Assembly (NCBI RefSeq): GCF_013359685.1
Contig: NZ_JABFMV010000010.1
Coordinates: 62,001-126,000 of the forward strand
Length of the DNA: 64,000 bases
DNA from: Leifsonia sp. C5G2
GTDB taxonomy: Bacteria > Actinomycetota > Actinomycetes > Actinomycetales > Microbacteriaceae
Reading direction: 5' to 3'
Part shown: positions 54,107-61,948 of the stretch, piece by piece
Layout: each line of letters starts with the position of its first letter
How positions within the stretch are numbered: the first letter of the stretch is position 1
The notes under the pieces: generated by a model
The model's database searches: none
The model's input: only the letters and a program-made list of their open reading frames with translations
What the model was told of the DNA's origin: nothing
Position numbers and translations under genes: made by a program

Positions 54107-54129
54107 CTGGGGAGAGAGAGGATGGAGGG

Positions 54130-54480
54130 GTGAGCTACGAGGACCACCCGGAGCTGGCAGGGTACGAACCGCAGGACGAGCGGCCCCTGCGCGGGCGAAC
54201 GATGACCGTCGCCAGCCGCGTCTTCGTGTTCGTCGCGCTCACCGCGCTCGTGCTCCCCGGCGTCCTGCTGACGGTCAGCATCCAGACGCAGACGGCCGAC
54301 TACACCTGCGGCGTCTACAGCCGCCACTACGAGCCGGACTCGACGGGAGCCTCGGCCCGCTTCGAGTTGTTCGGTCCACTCGGCCCGGGGTGGCAGTGCT
54401 ACGCGCTCAACACCGAGGGCGACGCGACCTGGGTCGCTCCGCTGGGACTCATCCCGTCGGCGCCGCACCAGCTGCCGTGA
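54130..54480 (+). CDS. Small membrane protein, 116 residues
   Basis: Not recognised. A charged cytoplasmic start of about 25 residues precedes one membrane span (about 27-50), then an extracytoplasmic part with two Cys (YTCGVYSRHYEPD and GWQCYALNTEGD) that could form a disulfide. The GTG at 54130 follows a GGAGG very closely. It lies between gnd and a convergent TetR gene. Confidence 0.65.
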   Translation: MSYEDHPELAGYEPQDERPLRGRTMTVASRVFVFVALTALVLPGVLLTVSIQTQTADYTCGVYSRHYEPDSTGASARFELFGPLGPGWQCYALNTEGDATWVAPLGLIPSAPHQLP

Positions 54481-54495
54481 CGCCCGTGGCGCCCG

Positions 54496-55143
54496 TCACG
54501 CGGCCGCGATGAGGGTCCGCACCGCCGCCAGCAGCCAGGTCGCGTAGCGCTGGTCGCTCCAGCTGCTCTCGCCGACGAGCTGCTGGTGGCCCTCCGGAGA
54601 CATGACGAACGAGAGCGCGTCGGCGAGCTCGCGACGGCCGGCCTCGTCGAGCCGCGCGATCGCCGGGAGGCCGCGCTCCCCCAGTAGCGCGACCATCGCC
54701 CCATAGTCGGCGTGGCGGCGGCCGAGCAGTGCGGCGAGCACCGCGCCCACCTCCGAATCGTCGCGCGCGGCCGCCGTGAAGGTCGCCCACAACCCGGACG
54801 TGCGCGCATTCGCCGCCGCGATGAACGGCACCAGCTCGGCGAGCATGCGATCCGGGTCGTCGATAGCCGCGATCGCCGCGATCTCGGGACGCTCGGTGAG
54901 CGATGACTCGCCCGCCTCCCCACCGAAGGTCAGCTCGAAGGCGGCAAGCAGTAGCGCCCGTTTCGGACCGTGCACCTTGACGCTCTCGACCGACACCCCG
55001 GCGGATGAGGCGATGTCGGCCAGCGAGGCGCTCGCGTAGCCGCGGGCGGAGAACACCGCCGCGGCGGCCTCCAGGATGCGTCGGCGCGTCTGCTGCGCGT
55101 GCTCCTGTCGCAGCGTCGAACGGTAAGGACGGGTGCCGGCCAC
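54496..55143 (-). CDS. TetR family regulator, divergent from the glycosyltransferase gene
   Basis: Regulator of 215 residues. The helix-turn-helix is RRRILEAAAAVFSARGYASA followed by SLADIASSAGVSVESVKVHG (about 19-58). The C-terminal domain is helical. The GTG at 55143 overlaps the left arm of a palindrome that also lies before the glycosyltransferase gene, so it probably represses itself and that gene. Confidence 0.85.
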   Translation of the reverse strand: MAGTRPYRSTLRQEHAQQTRRRILEAAAAVFSARGYASASLADIASSAGVSVESVKVHGPKRALLLAAFELTFGGEAGESSLTERPEIAAIAAIDDPDRMLAELVPFIAAANARTSGLWATFTAAARDDSEVGAVLAALLGRRHADYGAMVALLGERGLPAIARLDEAGRRELADALSFVMSPEGHQQLVGESSWSDQRYATWLLAAVRTLIAAA

Positions 55144-55174
55144 TATTGACTACCTTCCATGTGTAGTGAATACT
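55142..55174. promoter_or_regulatory. Palindromic operator and promoter between the TetR and glycosyltransferase genes
   Basis: ACTATTGACTAC (55142-55153) and GTAGTGAATACT (55163-55174) are inverted at 10 of 12 positions. TTGACT and AATACT with a 17-base spacer give a promoter towards the glycosyltransferase gene that the regulator would cover. Confidence 0.55.
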
Positions 55175-55214
55175 GTTGACGTTTATTCGACTCTACCCGA
55201 AAGAGGTCCACCGC

Positions 55215-56537
55215 ATGTCCCGCCGTCCCCTCGACATCCTCCTGTGCAGCACACCGGTGCACGGGCACGTCACTCCCCTGCTCGCCGTCAGCCGGGCGCT
55301 CGTGGAGCGCGGCCACCGCGTCCACTTCCTCACCGGCGAGCGCTACCTCGACCGCGCGGCCGCCACCGGCGCCCACGTGCTGCGGCTGCCCGTCGAGGCC
55401 GACTACGACGACACCGACATGGATGCCGCCTTCCCCGGCCGGGTCGGGCTGACAGGCCCCGCCGGAATCCGCTTCGACATGACCGAGATCTTCCTGCGGC
55501 CGGCACGCGCCCAGCTGGTCGCGGTGGACGCTGTGGTCCGGGAGCTCGGCATCGACGCCGTGCTGGCCGAGAGCCTGTTCCTCGGCGCTGCGCTGCTCGC
55601 CGGCCGTCCGCGGTCCGAGCGCCCGGCGCTGCTCAACCTCGGGATCGTGCCGCTCGGCCTCAAGAGCAGGGATACGGCCCCGTTCGGCCTCGGCGTCCCG
55701 CCCCGGCCCGGGAGGCTCGGCCGGCTCCGCAACGCGGCCCTCACCGCGGTCGCGGAGAAGGTCGTCTTCGCGCCGGTGCAGCGCGCCGCCGTCCGGGTCG
55801 GCCTCGAAGCGGGCACGGGCCTGCCCGGCTTCGTGCTGGACTGGCCGTCGCACGCCGACGGCGTCATCCAGTTCACCGTGCCGGAGTTCGAGTACCCACG
55901 GACCGACCTGCGCGTGCCGGTGCACTTCGTCGGCCCGGTCTCCCGCACGCAGGCGTCGGAGACCGCACTTCCCGCCTGGTGGTCCGACCTCGACGACGCC
56001 CGGCCGGTCGTGCACGTCACGCAGGGCACGGTCGCGAACCGCGACTTCGGGGACCTCGTGCTGCCGACCATCCGCGCCCTCGCCGGCGCCGACGTCTGGG
56101 TGGTGGCGAGCACCGGCGGCCGTCCGGTCTCCGAGCTCGGGGCCGACCTCCCGGCCAACGCGCGCGTCGCGCCGTACCTGCCGTACGACCGCCTGCTCCC
56201 CCGCACGGCGGTGTACGTCACGAACGGCGGCTACGGCGGCATCCACTACGCCATGGAGCACGGCGTCCCGGTGGTCGTCGCGGGCACGACCGAGGACAAG
56301 ACCGAGGTGTCGGCCCGCGTCGCCTGGTCGGGCGTCGGAGTGAAGCTGGCGACCAACCGGCCGGATGCCGCGGCCGTCGGGACCGCCGTGCGGACCGTGC
56401 TCGACGACCCCGCGTACGCGGAGCGCAGCGCGCGCATCGGCCGCGCCATCCGCTCCTCCTCGGGGCTCGACGGCGTCGAGCGCGCGGTGCAGGAGACCGT
56501 CGGTGCGGTCGCGGCTACGGCCGCTGGGCCCGTATGA
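55215..56537 (+). CDS. UDP-sugar glycosyltransferase (GT1/MGT-like)
   Basis: GT-B fold glycosyltransferase of 440 residues. The N-terminal domain starts ILLCSTPVHGHVTPLLAVSR (about 8-27), as in macrolide and natural-product glycosyltransferases; the C-terminal nucleotide-sugar site is YVTNGGYGGIHYAMEHGVPV (about 336-355). The ATG at 55215 has AGAGG upstream. A divergent TetR gene and shared operator suggest induction by the acceptor, for example a toxic small molecule inactivated by glycosylation. Its 3' end overlaps the convergent gene by 23 bases. Confidence 0.88.
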   Translation: MSRRPLDILLCSTPVHGHVTPLLAVSRALVERGHRVHFLTGERYLDRAAATGAHVLRLPVEADYDDTDMDAAFPGRVGLTGPAGIRFDMTEIFLRPARAQLVAVDAVVRELGIDAVLAESLFLGAALLAGRPRSERPALLNLGIVPLGLKSRDTAPFGLGVPPRPGRLGRLRNAALTAVAEKVVFAPVQRAAVRVGLEAGTGLPGFVLDWPSHADGVIQFTVPEFEYPRTDLRVPVHFVGPVSRTQASETALPAWWSDLDDARPVVHVTQGTVANRDFGDLVLPTIRALAGADVWVVASTGGRPVSELGADLPANARVAPYLPYDRLLPRTAVYVTNGGYGGIHYAMEHGVPVVVAGTTEDKTEVSARVAWSGVGVKLATNRPDAAAVGTAVRTVLDDPAYAERSARIGRAIRSSSGLDGVERAVQETVGAVAATAAGPV

Positions 56538-56844
56538 AGTCCTCGCGCTGCTCCTCGTGCCGCAGCGCGAGCCTGCCGAGGTCCTCGTCCAATTCGAGAA
56601 CGATCCGGCTGCCATCCCGAACCTGCTCGTCGGTGTCGTCGACGAGTCGTTGGAGCACCTTTCGAAAACCGTCGTGATCGGCAACGCCGAGGCTCACGGC
56701 GAGGCGGTGGGAGGACTCGAACATCGCGTTCAGCGTCGAGCGATAGTGCTCCAAGCGCTGTTCCGCCTCGCCGACGGCCCGCCGGGCCGCCTGACGTTCG
56801 CGATCCTGGGACTCCTCGAGCTCGGCCAGCGAGTTGTGACTCAT
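56515..56844 (-). CDS. Small helical protein, candidate partner B of the lipase
   Basis: Protein of 109 residues, almost entirely charged helix and likely coiled coil (SLAELEESQDRERQAARRAV, then EQRLEHYRSTLNAMFESSHR). It has no signal peptide or membrane span. Its ATG overlaps the stop of the gene before it (ATGA). It is the last gene of the lipase operon, in the place of small helical partner proteins in type VII effector loci. No named family is recognised. Confidence 0.7.
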   Translation of the reverse strand: MSHNSLAELEESQDRERQAARRAVGEAEQRLEHYRSTLNAMFESSHRLAVSLGVADHDGFRKVLQRLVDDTDEQVRDGSRIVLELDEDLGRLALRHEEQREDFIRAQRP

Positions 56845-57197
56845 CGGCCCGTCCCTTTCACAGCCCGTGCGTAGTCGCCGTTCGAGCTGAGCTCGGCGAT
56901 GCCGGAGCGCACCTTCTCCGCGACCGCACCCGCCAGCACCTCGTCGATCTTCGCGTCGGCGAGCGCTCGACGGATGGTCTCGGCATGTTCGCCGATCCTT
57001 CGAGCGGCGTCGGACTTCACCAGGCTGTAGCGCTGGCGGACATCCGGGGGCATGCTCGCGTCGATGATCGCCTGGGATGCGTGGCGCAGCTGGCCGTCCA
57101 GCCAGGCCAGGAAGTCGTCATTGCTCGTGCGAGCGGCCGAGGGACCTGCGCGCAAGTAGTCCGCTATCGATCCGCTCGGGACGCTGGTGTTGTTCAT
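56841..57197 (-). CDS. Small helical protein, candidate partner A of the lipase
   Basis: Protein of 118 residues, mostly alpha-helical: DDFLAWLDGQLRHASQAIID (about 27-46), RQRYSLVKSDAARRIGEHAE, and a last helix VAEKVRSGIAELSSNGDY. No secretion signal of the Sec type is present. AGGAAGGA precedes the ATG by four bases. It lies 24 bases after the lipase gene and overlaps partner B. Size and predicted helices would suit a WXG100-like or chaperone-like partner, but no WxG motif is visible. Confidence 0.7.
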   Translation of the reverse strand: MNNTSVPSGSIADYLRAGPSAARTSNDDFLAWLDGQLRHASQAIIDASMPPDVRQRYSLVKSDAARRIGEHAETIRRALADAKIDEVLAGAVAEKVRSGIAELSSNGDYARAVKGTGR

Positions 57198-57221
57198 CGG
57201 TTCCTTCCTGTCACTGTCGCG

Positions 57222-58412
57222 CTACTGTCCGCGGAAACCCGCCGCCGCCCGACCGTCGTGGATGAGCGCGTTGACCACGGTGGAGCGGATACCGTCGTGC
57301 AGCGCCTCGACCAGCTCGAGGTGGCGATCGATCTGCTTGTTCACGGCGGCGAGGTCGTCAGCGTCGATGTTCTCGTGCACCTCCAGGCTGTGCACCCGCA
57401 CGCAGTTCTCCACGTCCTGCTGGCGGACCCACGGTCCGTGAAGCATCTGGGCTGCCCGCGCGTCGTCGAGCGCCTCCTGCATGCTGTCGACCACACCGGC
57501 ATTCACCTTCTTGATGTCGTTCAGCGGCTTGGAGAGGTCCCGGATGCTCGCCGCGAGCGCCGTCGCGGATTCCTGGGCCACGAGCACCTTCGGGTACGGG
57601 GAGTTCTTCTGCGACTGCCAGGCGGCCTGCGCGGCGCCGGTCAAGCCGAGGTTGTACAACAGGACACCCCGGTCCACGGGGTCGACCCCCGCGCCGACTA
57701 TTCCGCCGCCGGCATCGAACCGGAAGCTCAGGGGGTTGCCGTCGGCGTCTTCGCCGAGGCTGTGGTATTCGGGCACGGATCGGTTGGGCTCATCATCGAC
57801 GTAGATCGCGGCCCCCGACCGATTGCCGAGCCCGTTGCCGACGGGATCGAACCTGTTGACCCAGTTCTTCAGGGGGTTCGTGCCCGCCGCGTTGCACTCC
57901 GCCAGCCATTTCCTGGCCTCCTTCGACATGAGCCGCCACGCATCGGGGGCGTTGAACGCCGCCGACGACCACCGGTTCTCCGCGGCGACCAGCAGGGCGA
58001 GATACCCTCCGAGCGAGTGACCCACCGTCTCGAACGTCGCCTCCGGATGCTTTTTGAGCGTCAGCTCTTTGACCTTCGCGGCGAACTCGATCGCATCGTC
58101 GATCTGGGCGATCCGGGTCCCGATCATCACGCCCGCGTCCGCCGACACGTCGTGCGGGTCGCTGAAATTGGTCCCCGCGTACGCGATCGAGACGCGCGAC
58201 CAGTCCTCGACGCCGTTCACCACGGGGACGACCGCCATGCCCTGGAAGCCGGTCTCGACGTTCGAGGAGACGTTGACGACCTTCCAACGCTGTTTCGATC
58301 GGTCACTGTCCGTGAAGAACTCATCACCGGCAAAGGTGGTTGGTTTCGGCCCGAGCGGGTCCGCTTGGTATACCCAGTCGGCAATAGATGCGTAGTCTTC
58401 GGCTGTCGTCAC
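57222..58412 (-). CDS. Lipase with C-terminal helical domain; candidate type VII-type antibacterial toxin
   Basis: Protein of 396 residues. The N-terminal lipase-like domain has an oxyanion YAGTN (78-82), nucleophile elbow GHSLGG (131-136, Ser133), probable acid in NRFDPVGNG (Asp189) and probable base in EYHSLG (His217). Residues about 250-396 are a helical domain (for example SIRDLSKPLNDIKKVNAGVV and NKQIDRHLELVEALHDGIRS). No Sec signal is present. The GTG start overlaps the stop of the upstream lipoprotein gene, with GGAGG seven bases upstream. The layout matches the reversed-order lipase toxin TslA of S. aureus; target and export are inferred, not seen. Confidence 0.8.
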   Translation of the reverse strand: MTTAEDYASIADWVYQADPLGPKPTTFAGDEFFTDSDRSKQRWKVVNVSSNVETGFQGMAVVPVVNGVEDWSRVSIAYAGTNFSDPHDVSADAGVMIGTRIAQIDDAIEFAAKVKELTLKKHPEATFETVGHSLGGYLALLVAAENRWSSAAFNAPDAWRLMSKEARKWLAECNAAGTNPLKNWVNRFDPVGNGLGNRSGAAIYVDDEPNRSVPEYHSLGEDADGNPLSFRFDAGGGIVGAGVDPVDRGVLLYNLGLTGAAQAAWQSQKNSPYPKVLVAQESATALAASIRDLSKPLNDIKKVNAGVVDSMQEALDDARAAQMLHGPWVRQQDVENCVRVHSLEVHENIDADDLAAVNKQIDRHLELVEALHDGIRSTVVNALIHDGRAAAGFRGQ

Positions 58413-58822
58413 GGAAGTTCCTCCGTCGTGCCGTCGCTGTAGCGGACGAGAACCGGCGAGGGTCTAGTGGCCGTCGGATCAGGCCATGGTTCGCCTCCGA
58501 CTACGTGCGGTCCGAGAATCGCTCGGTAGTCCTCCCCATCGATTGTCACCACGGCGTTGGTTGACCACTGACCGGAGCCGAGGAAACCCCCCTCTCTGGT
58601 GAAAGCGATCGACTCGACGTCAGGCTGGAATTCTCTGAAGTTGATTGCCGTGATCCTCTGGTACTTGTGGTTCTCGGCCGGAGTTGTCTTCCGTTGCAAT
58701 GCGTCTCCAATCAGCGAGCAGCCAGTGAGCGCAGCGAACAAGCAGCCGACGAGAACGCCAGCGAGCATCGCTCTTCTTCCTCGGCCACCCATCTGGCGGC
58801 CGAATGCGACAGAGGTCGTCAT
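58409..58822 (-). CDS. Lipoprotein, candidate immunity protein 1 (paralogue of the next gene)
   Basis: Lipoprotein of 137 residues with a signal peptide ending AALTGC, predicted to be anchored outside the membrane. After the Cys come SLIGDALQRKTTPAENHKYQ and a beta-rich domain (GGFLGSGQWSTNAVVTIDGE). It shares the block TTPAENHKYQRIT with the upstream gene. The ATG overlaps the upstream stop (ATGA) and GGAGG lies seven bases before it. Its own stop overlaps the lipase start, so the lipoprotein is made just before the lipase, as expected for immunity proteins. Confidence 0.78.
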   Translation of the reverse strand: MTTSVAFGRQMGGRGRRAMLAGVLVGCLFAALTGCSLIGDALQRKTTPAENHKYQRITAINFREFQPDVESIAFTREGGFLGSGQWSTNAVVTIDGEDYRAILGPHVVGGEPWPDPTATRPSPVLVRYSDGTTEELP

Positions 58823-59208
58823 CCGATCACCTCCGAACTGCCGTCGCTGTAGTTCACCGTTAGAGATGACGACGGTTGCCCCGCCACGGGAAGTGGCAAG
58901 TCTTCCCCGCCGCCGGAATAGGGCCCGAGAATCTGTCGATAGTCCTTGCCGTCGATCGTGACGACAGCGTTGGCCGACCATGTCCCGGAACCGAGGAAGC
59001 TCCCCTCTTCGACGAAGGTGATGACATCGATGTTGGGCCAGTACTTCTTGGTATTCACCGCCGTGATCCGCTGGTACTTGTGGTTCTCGGCCGGAGTCGT
59101 CTTCCGCTGCAGGGTGTCTGCGATGAACGAGCACCCGGTGAGCCCGGCGAGCAGCGCGACGACGACCGCACAGGAAGCAACCCGTCTGACCGAACCTGCT
59201 GCGTGCAT
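58819..59208 (-). CDS. Lipoprotein, candidate immunity protein 2
   Basis: Lipoprotein of 129 residues with a signal peptide ending GLTGC. It is a close paralogue of the following gene: LQRKTTPAENHKYQRIT is shared and the beta-rich part reads GSFLGSGTWSANAVVTIDGK. The ATG at 59208 is chosen because TATTCT lies seven bases upstream (leaderless); an ATG at 59229 and a GTG at 59256 are in frame but give weaker signals. It is the first gene of the five-gene lipase operon. Confidence 0.75.
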   Translation of the reverse strand: MHAAGSVRRVASCAVVVALLAGLTGCSFIADTLQRKTTPAENHKYQRITAVNTKKYWPNIDVITFVEEGSFLGSGTWSANAVVTIDGKDYRQILGPYSGGGEDLPLPVAGQPSSSLTVNYSDGSSEVIG

Positions 59209-59215
59209 GGAACAC

Positions 59216-59221
59216 AGAATA
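59216..59221 (-). promoter_or_regulatory. -10 box of the lipase operon, leaderless type
   Basis: TATTCT on the minus strand, seven bases before the ATG at 59208. Confidence 0.45.
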
Positions 59222-59295
59222 TTGCGCATCTGTGTCCAGCCGCCTATTGCGGTCACGATCGGCGGAGAAAGCCGCCGACACGCCCGACGGATACA

Positions 59296-59344
59296 CGAAA
59301 GGGAGGACTTCCGGCTGGGTCAGCCCGGGAAGTCCTCCCTTTCG
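59296..59344 (-). terminator. Terminator of glmU-prs
   Basis: A 17-bp perfect stem (59296-59312 with 59328-59344) with an inner GGCT/AGCC stem. On the minus strand it is followed by GTGTATCC. It starts 13 bases after the prs stop and separates prs from the lipase operon. Confidence 0.8.
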
Positions 59345-59357
59345 GACGTGCGTGCGG

Positions 59358-60335
59358 TTACGCGGCCCCGTCGAACATCGACGTCACCGAGCCGTCGGTG
59401 AAGACCTCGCGGATGGCGTTCGCCAGCAGCGGCGCGATCGGCAGCACGGTGAGCTTGTCCCAGCGCTTGTGCTCCGGCAGCGGCAGCGTGTCGGTCACGA
59501 CGACCGAGTCGATGACCTCGCTCTGCAGCAACTCCACCGCCGGGTCGCTGAACACCGCGTGCGTCGCCGCGACGACGACGCCGGTCGCGCCCGCCGCCTT
59601 GAGCGCCTCCGCGGCCTTCACGATGGTGCGGCCGGTGTCGATCAGGTCGTCGACGAGCAGGCAGACGCGGCCGTTCACGTCGCCGACGATCTCGTGCACC
59701 GAGACCTGGTTCGGGACGAGCGGGTCGCGCCGCTTGTGGATGATCGCGAGCGGCGCGCCCAGCTTGTCGCTCCAGATGTCGGCGACGCGGACGCGGCCCA
59801 TGTCGGGCGAGACGACGGTCAGCGTCGCAGGGTCGAGCTCGCGGCGCATGTGCTCCAGCAGCACCGGCATCGCGAACAGGTGGTCGACCGGACCGTCGAA
59901 GAAGCCCTGGATCTGCGCGGCATGCAGGTCGACCGACATGATGCGGTCGGCGCCGGCCGCTTTGAACAGGTCGGCGACGAGGCGGGCCGAGATCGGCTCG
60001 CGACCGCGGCCCTTCTTGTCCTGACGGGCATACGGGTAGAAGGGGGCCACCACCGTGATGCGCTTCGCCGAGGCGCGCTTGAGCGCATCCACCATGATGA
60101 GCTGCTCCATGAGCCACTCGTTGATCGGCGAGGTGTGCGACTGGATGACGAACGCATCCGACCCGCGCACGCTCTCGTCGAACCGTGCGTAGATCTCGCC
60201 GTTGGCGAAGGTGCGGGCGTCCGTCGGGACGAGCTCGCTGCCGAGTGACTCGGCGATCTCCTGGGCGAGCTGGGGATGCGCGCGACCGGAGATCAGGACG
60301 AGACGTTTCTGGCCGGTCGCGGTGATCCCTGACAC
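59358..60335 (-). CDS. prs: Ribose-phosphate diphosphokinase (PRPP synthase)
   Basis: Enzyme of 325 residues that makes PRPP from ribose 5-phosphate and ATP for nucleotide, His and Trp synthesis. Motifs are DLHAAQIQGFFDGPVDHL (about 139-156), VVSPDMGRVRVADIWSDKLG and the PRPP-binding loop VCLLVDDLIDTGRTIVKA (about 223-240). The GTG start directly follows the glmU stop, with GGAGAG upstream, so the two are co-transcribed. A strong hairpin ends the operon. Confidence 0.95.
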   Translation of the reverse strand: MSGITATGQKRLVLISGRAHPQLAQEIAESLGSELVPTDARTFANGEIYARFDESVRGSDAFVIQSHTSPINEWLMEQLIMVDALKRASAKRITVVAPFYPYARQDKKGRGREPISARLVADLFKAAGADRIMSVDLHAAQIQGFFDGPVDHLFAMPVLLEHMRRELDPATLTVVSPDMGRVRVADIWSDKLGAPLAIIHKRRDPLVPNQVSVHEIVGDVNGRVCLLVDDLIDTGRTIVKAAEALKAAGATGVVVAATHAVFSDPAVELLQSEVIDSVVVTDTLPLPEHKRWDKLTVLPIAPLLANAIREVFTDGSVTSMFDGAA

Positions 60336-61778
60336 TTACTCTCCGCTCTCTTCCGCAGCACTGCTCTCTCTGGCAGCCCTGTCGGCGTCCGTGCCCGGCC
60401 GCTTCTCCGCGACCCAGCCTTCGATGTTGCGTTGCGGAGCGACGGTGATGGCGAGTGAGCCCGCCGGGACGTCCTTGCGGACGACCGTTCCGGCGCCGGT
60501 GTACGCTCCGTCCCCTATCCTAACCGGCGCGACGAGCACGGTGTTCGTGCTGATGCGCACGTGCGAGCCGATCACCGTGCGGTGCTTGTTCACGCCGTCG
60601 TAGTTCGCCGTGATGACGCCGGCGCCGAGGTTGCCCTTCTCCCCCACCTCGGCGTCGCCGACGTAGTTGAAGTGGGCGAGCTTGGTCCCCTCGCCGATGA
60701 CCGCGTTCTTCGTCTCGGTGAAGGTACCGATCTTGCCCTTCGCTCCGAGCACCGTCCCGGGGCGCAGGTAGGCGAACGGTCCGACGGTGGCTCCCGCCCC
60801 GATCACCGCGAGGGTCGCGTCGGTGCGCGCGACGGTCGCGCCCTCGCCGACCTCGGTGTCGAGGAGGGTGGTGTCCGGGCCGATCGTCGCGCCGGTCTCG
60901 ACGACCGTCGCGCCGCGCAGCTGCGTGCCCGGGCGGATCGTGACGTCGGGCGCCAGCTTCGTCTTCACGTCGATCCACGTCGTGGCCGGGTCCTGGACGG
61001 TGACACCGGCGAGCTGCCAGGTGCGCACGATGAGCGCGTTCAGCTTCGCGGCCGCGTCGCTGAGCTGCGCGCGATCGTTGATGCCCTCGACCAGCCACGA
61101 CTCGGCGACCGGCAGAGCGTCGACGTCGAAGCCCGCCTCGCGCAGCAGGCCGATGACGTCGGTCAGGTACTTCTCGCCCTGCGCGTTGTCGGTGGAGACC
61201 AACGCCAGCTTGTCGCGCAGCGCGGCCAGTCCGAAGAGGTAGATGCCGGCGTTGATCTCGCCGATCGAGCGCTCCTCGGCGGTCGCGTCCTTGTGCTCCA
61301 CGATCCGGTCTAGGTGCCCCTCCGGCGTCCGCACGATGCGGCCGTAGCCGGTGGCATCGGCGGGGAAGGACGACAGGATGGTGGCGGCGGCCTCGCCCGA
61401 GCGGTGCTTCCCGATCAGCTCGCGCAGCGTGCCGGCGTCGAGCAGCGGCACGTCGCCGTTGACCACCAGCACGTCGCCGGCGAAGTCCGACGGCAGGGCC
61501 GCGACGGCCTGCTCGACGGCGCGGCCGGTGCCGGGCACCTCGTCCTGGTCGACGATCACGGCCTCCGGGAGGTCCGCCTCGATCACCTCGGCGAGCCGGT
61601 CGCGCTCGTGCCGCACCACGGCGACCACGTGCGCGGCGTCCAGCTCGCGCGCGGTGGCGAGCACGTGCGACACGATCGGCAGCCCGCCGAGCGGGTGGAG
61701 CAGCTTGGGGGTGGCGGACTTCATCCGCGTGCCCTGGCCCGCCGCGAGCACGACGATGGCGAGGTTCTGGTCGGTCAT
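60336..61778 (-). CDS. glmU: Bifunctional N-acetylglucosamine-1-phosphate uridyltransferase / glucosamine-1-phosphate acetyltransferase
   Basis: Enzyme of 480 residues making UDP-GlcNAc for peptidoglycan. The N-terminal pyrophosphorylase has VVLAAGQGTRMKSATPKLLH (about 9-28) and NGDVPLLDAGTL. The C-terminal left-handed beta-helix carries hexapeptide repeats and the acetyl-CoA site around HFNYVGDAEVGEKGNLGAGV. The ATG at 61778 has GGAGG shortly upstream; an in-frame extension would run through the tRNA gene. It is coupled to prs. Confidence 0.95.
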   Translation of the reverse strand: MTDQNLAIVVLAAGQGTRMKSATPKLLHPLGGLPIVSHVLATARELDAAHVVAVVRHERDRLAEVIEADLPEAVIVDQDEVPGTGRAVEQAVAALPSDFAGDVLVVNGDVPLLDAGTLRELIGKHRSGEAAATILSSFPADATGYGRIVRTPEGHLDRIVEHKDATAEERSIGEINAGIYLFGLAALRDKLALVSTDNAQGEKYLTDVIGLLREAGFDVDALPVAESWLVEGINDRAQLSDAAAKLNALIVRTWQLAGVTVQDPATTWIDVKTKLAPDVTIRPGTQLRGATVVETGATIGPDTTLLDTEVGEGATVARTDATLAVIGAGATVGPFAYLRPGTVLGAKGKIGTFTETKNAVIGEGTKLAHFNYVGDAEVGEKGNLGAGVITANYDGVNKHRTVIGSHVRISTNTVLVAPVRIGDGAYTGAGTVVRKDVPAGSLAITVAPQRNIEGWVAEKRPGTDADRAARESSAAEESGE

Positions 61779-61809
61779 GTCCCTCCAGGGATCGGGGCGT
61801 CTCGGAACG

Positions 61810-61881
61810 CTCCGCCTCCAGGACTCGAACCTGGACCTAACAGCTCCAAAGGCTGTCGTGCTGCCATTACACCAAGGCGGA
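61810..61881 (-). tRNA. tRNA-Gln (anticodon UUG)
   Basis: 72 bases on the minus strand. The acceptor stem TCCGCCT pairs with AGGCGGA and the discriminator is G. The anticodon stem ACAGC/GCTGT holds the loop CTTTGGA (anticodon TTG), and the T arm is CCAGG-TTCGAGT-CCTGG. It lies 31 bases upstream of glmU. Confidence 0.93.
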
Positions 61882-61936
61882 ACGCGCGCTTCGCGCACGT
61901 GACAGTCTGCCAGACGCGTCCGGGGCGGACCCCCAA

Positions 61937-61942
61937 TAGCAT
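61937..61942 (+). promoter_or_regulatory. -10 box of the MarR gene at 61949, leaderless type
   Basis: TAGCAT, six bases before the ATG at 61949, with no ribosome binding site. Confidence 0.5.
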
Positions 61943-61948
61943 GGGGTC

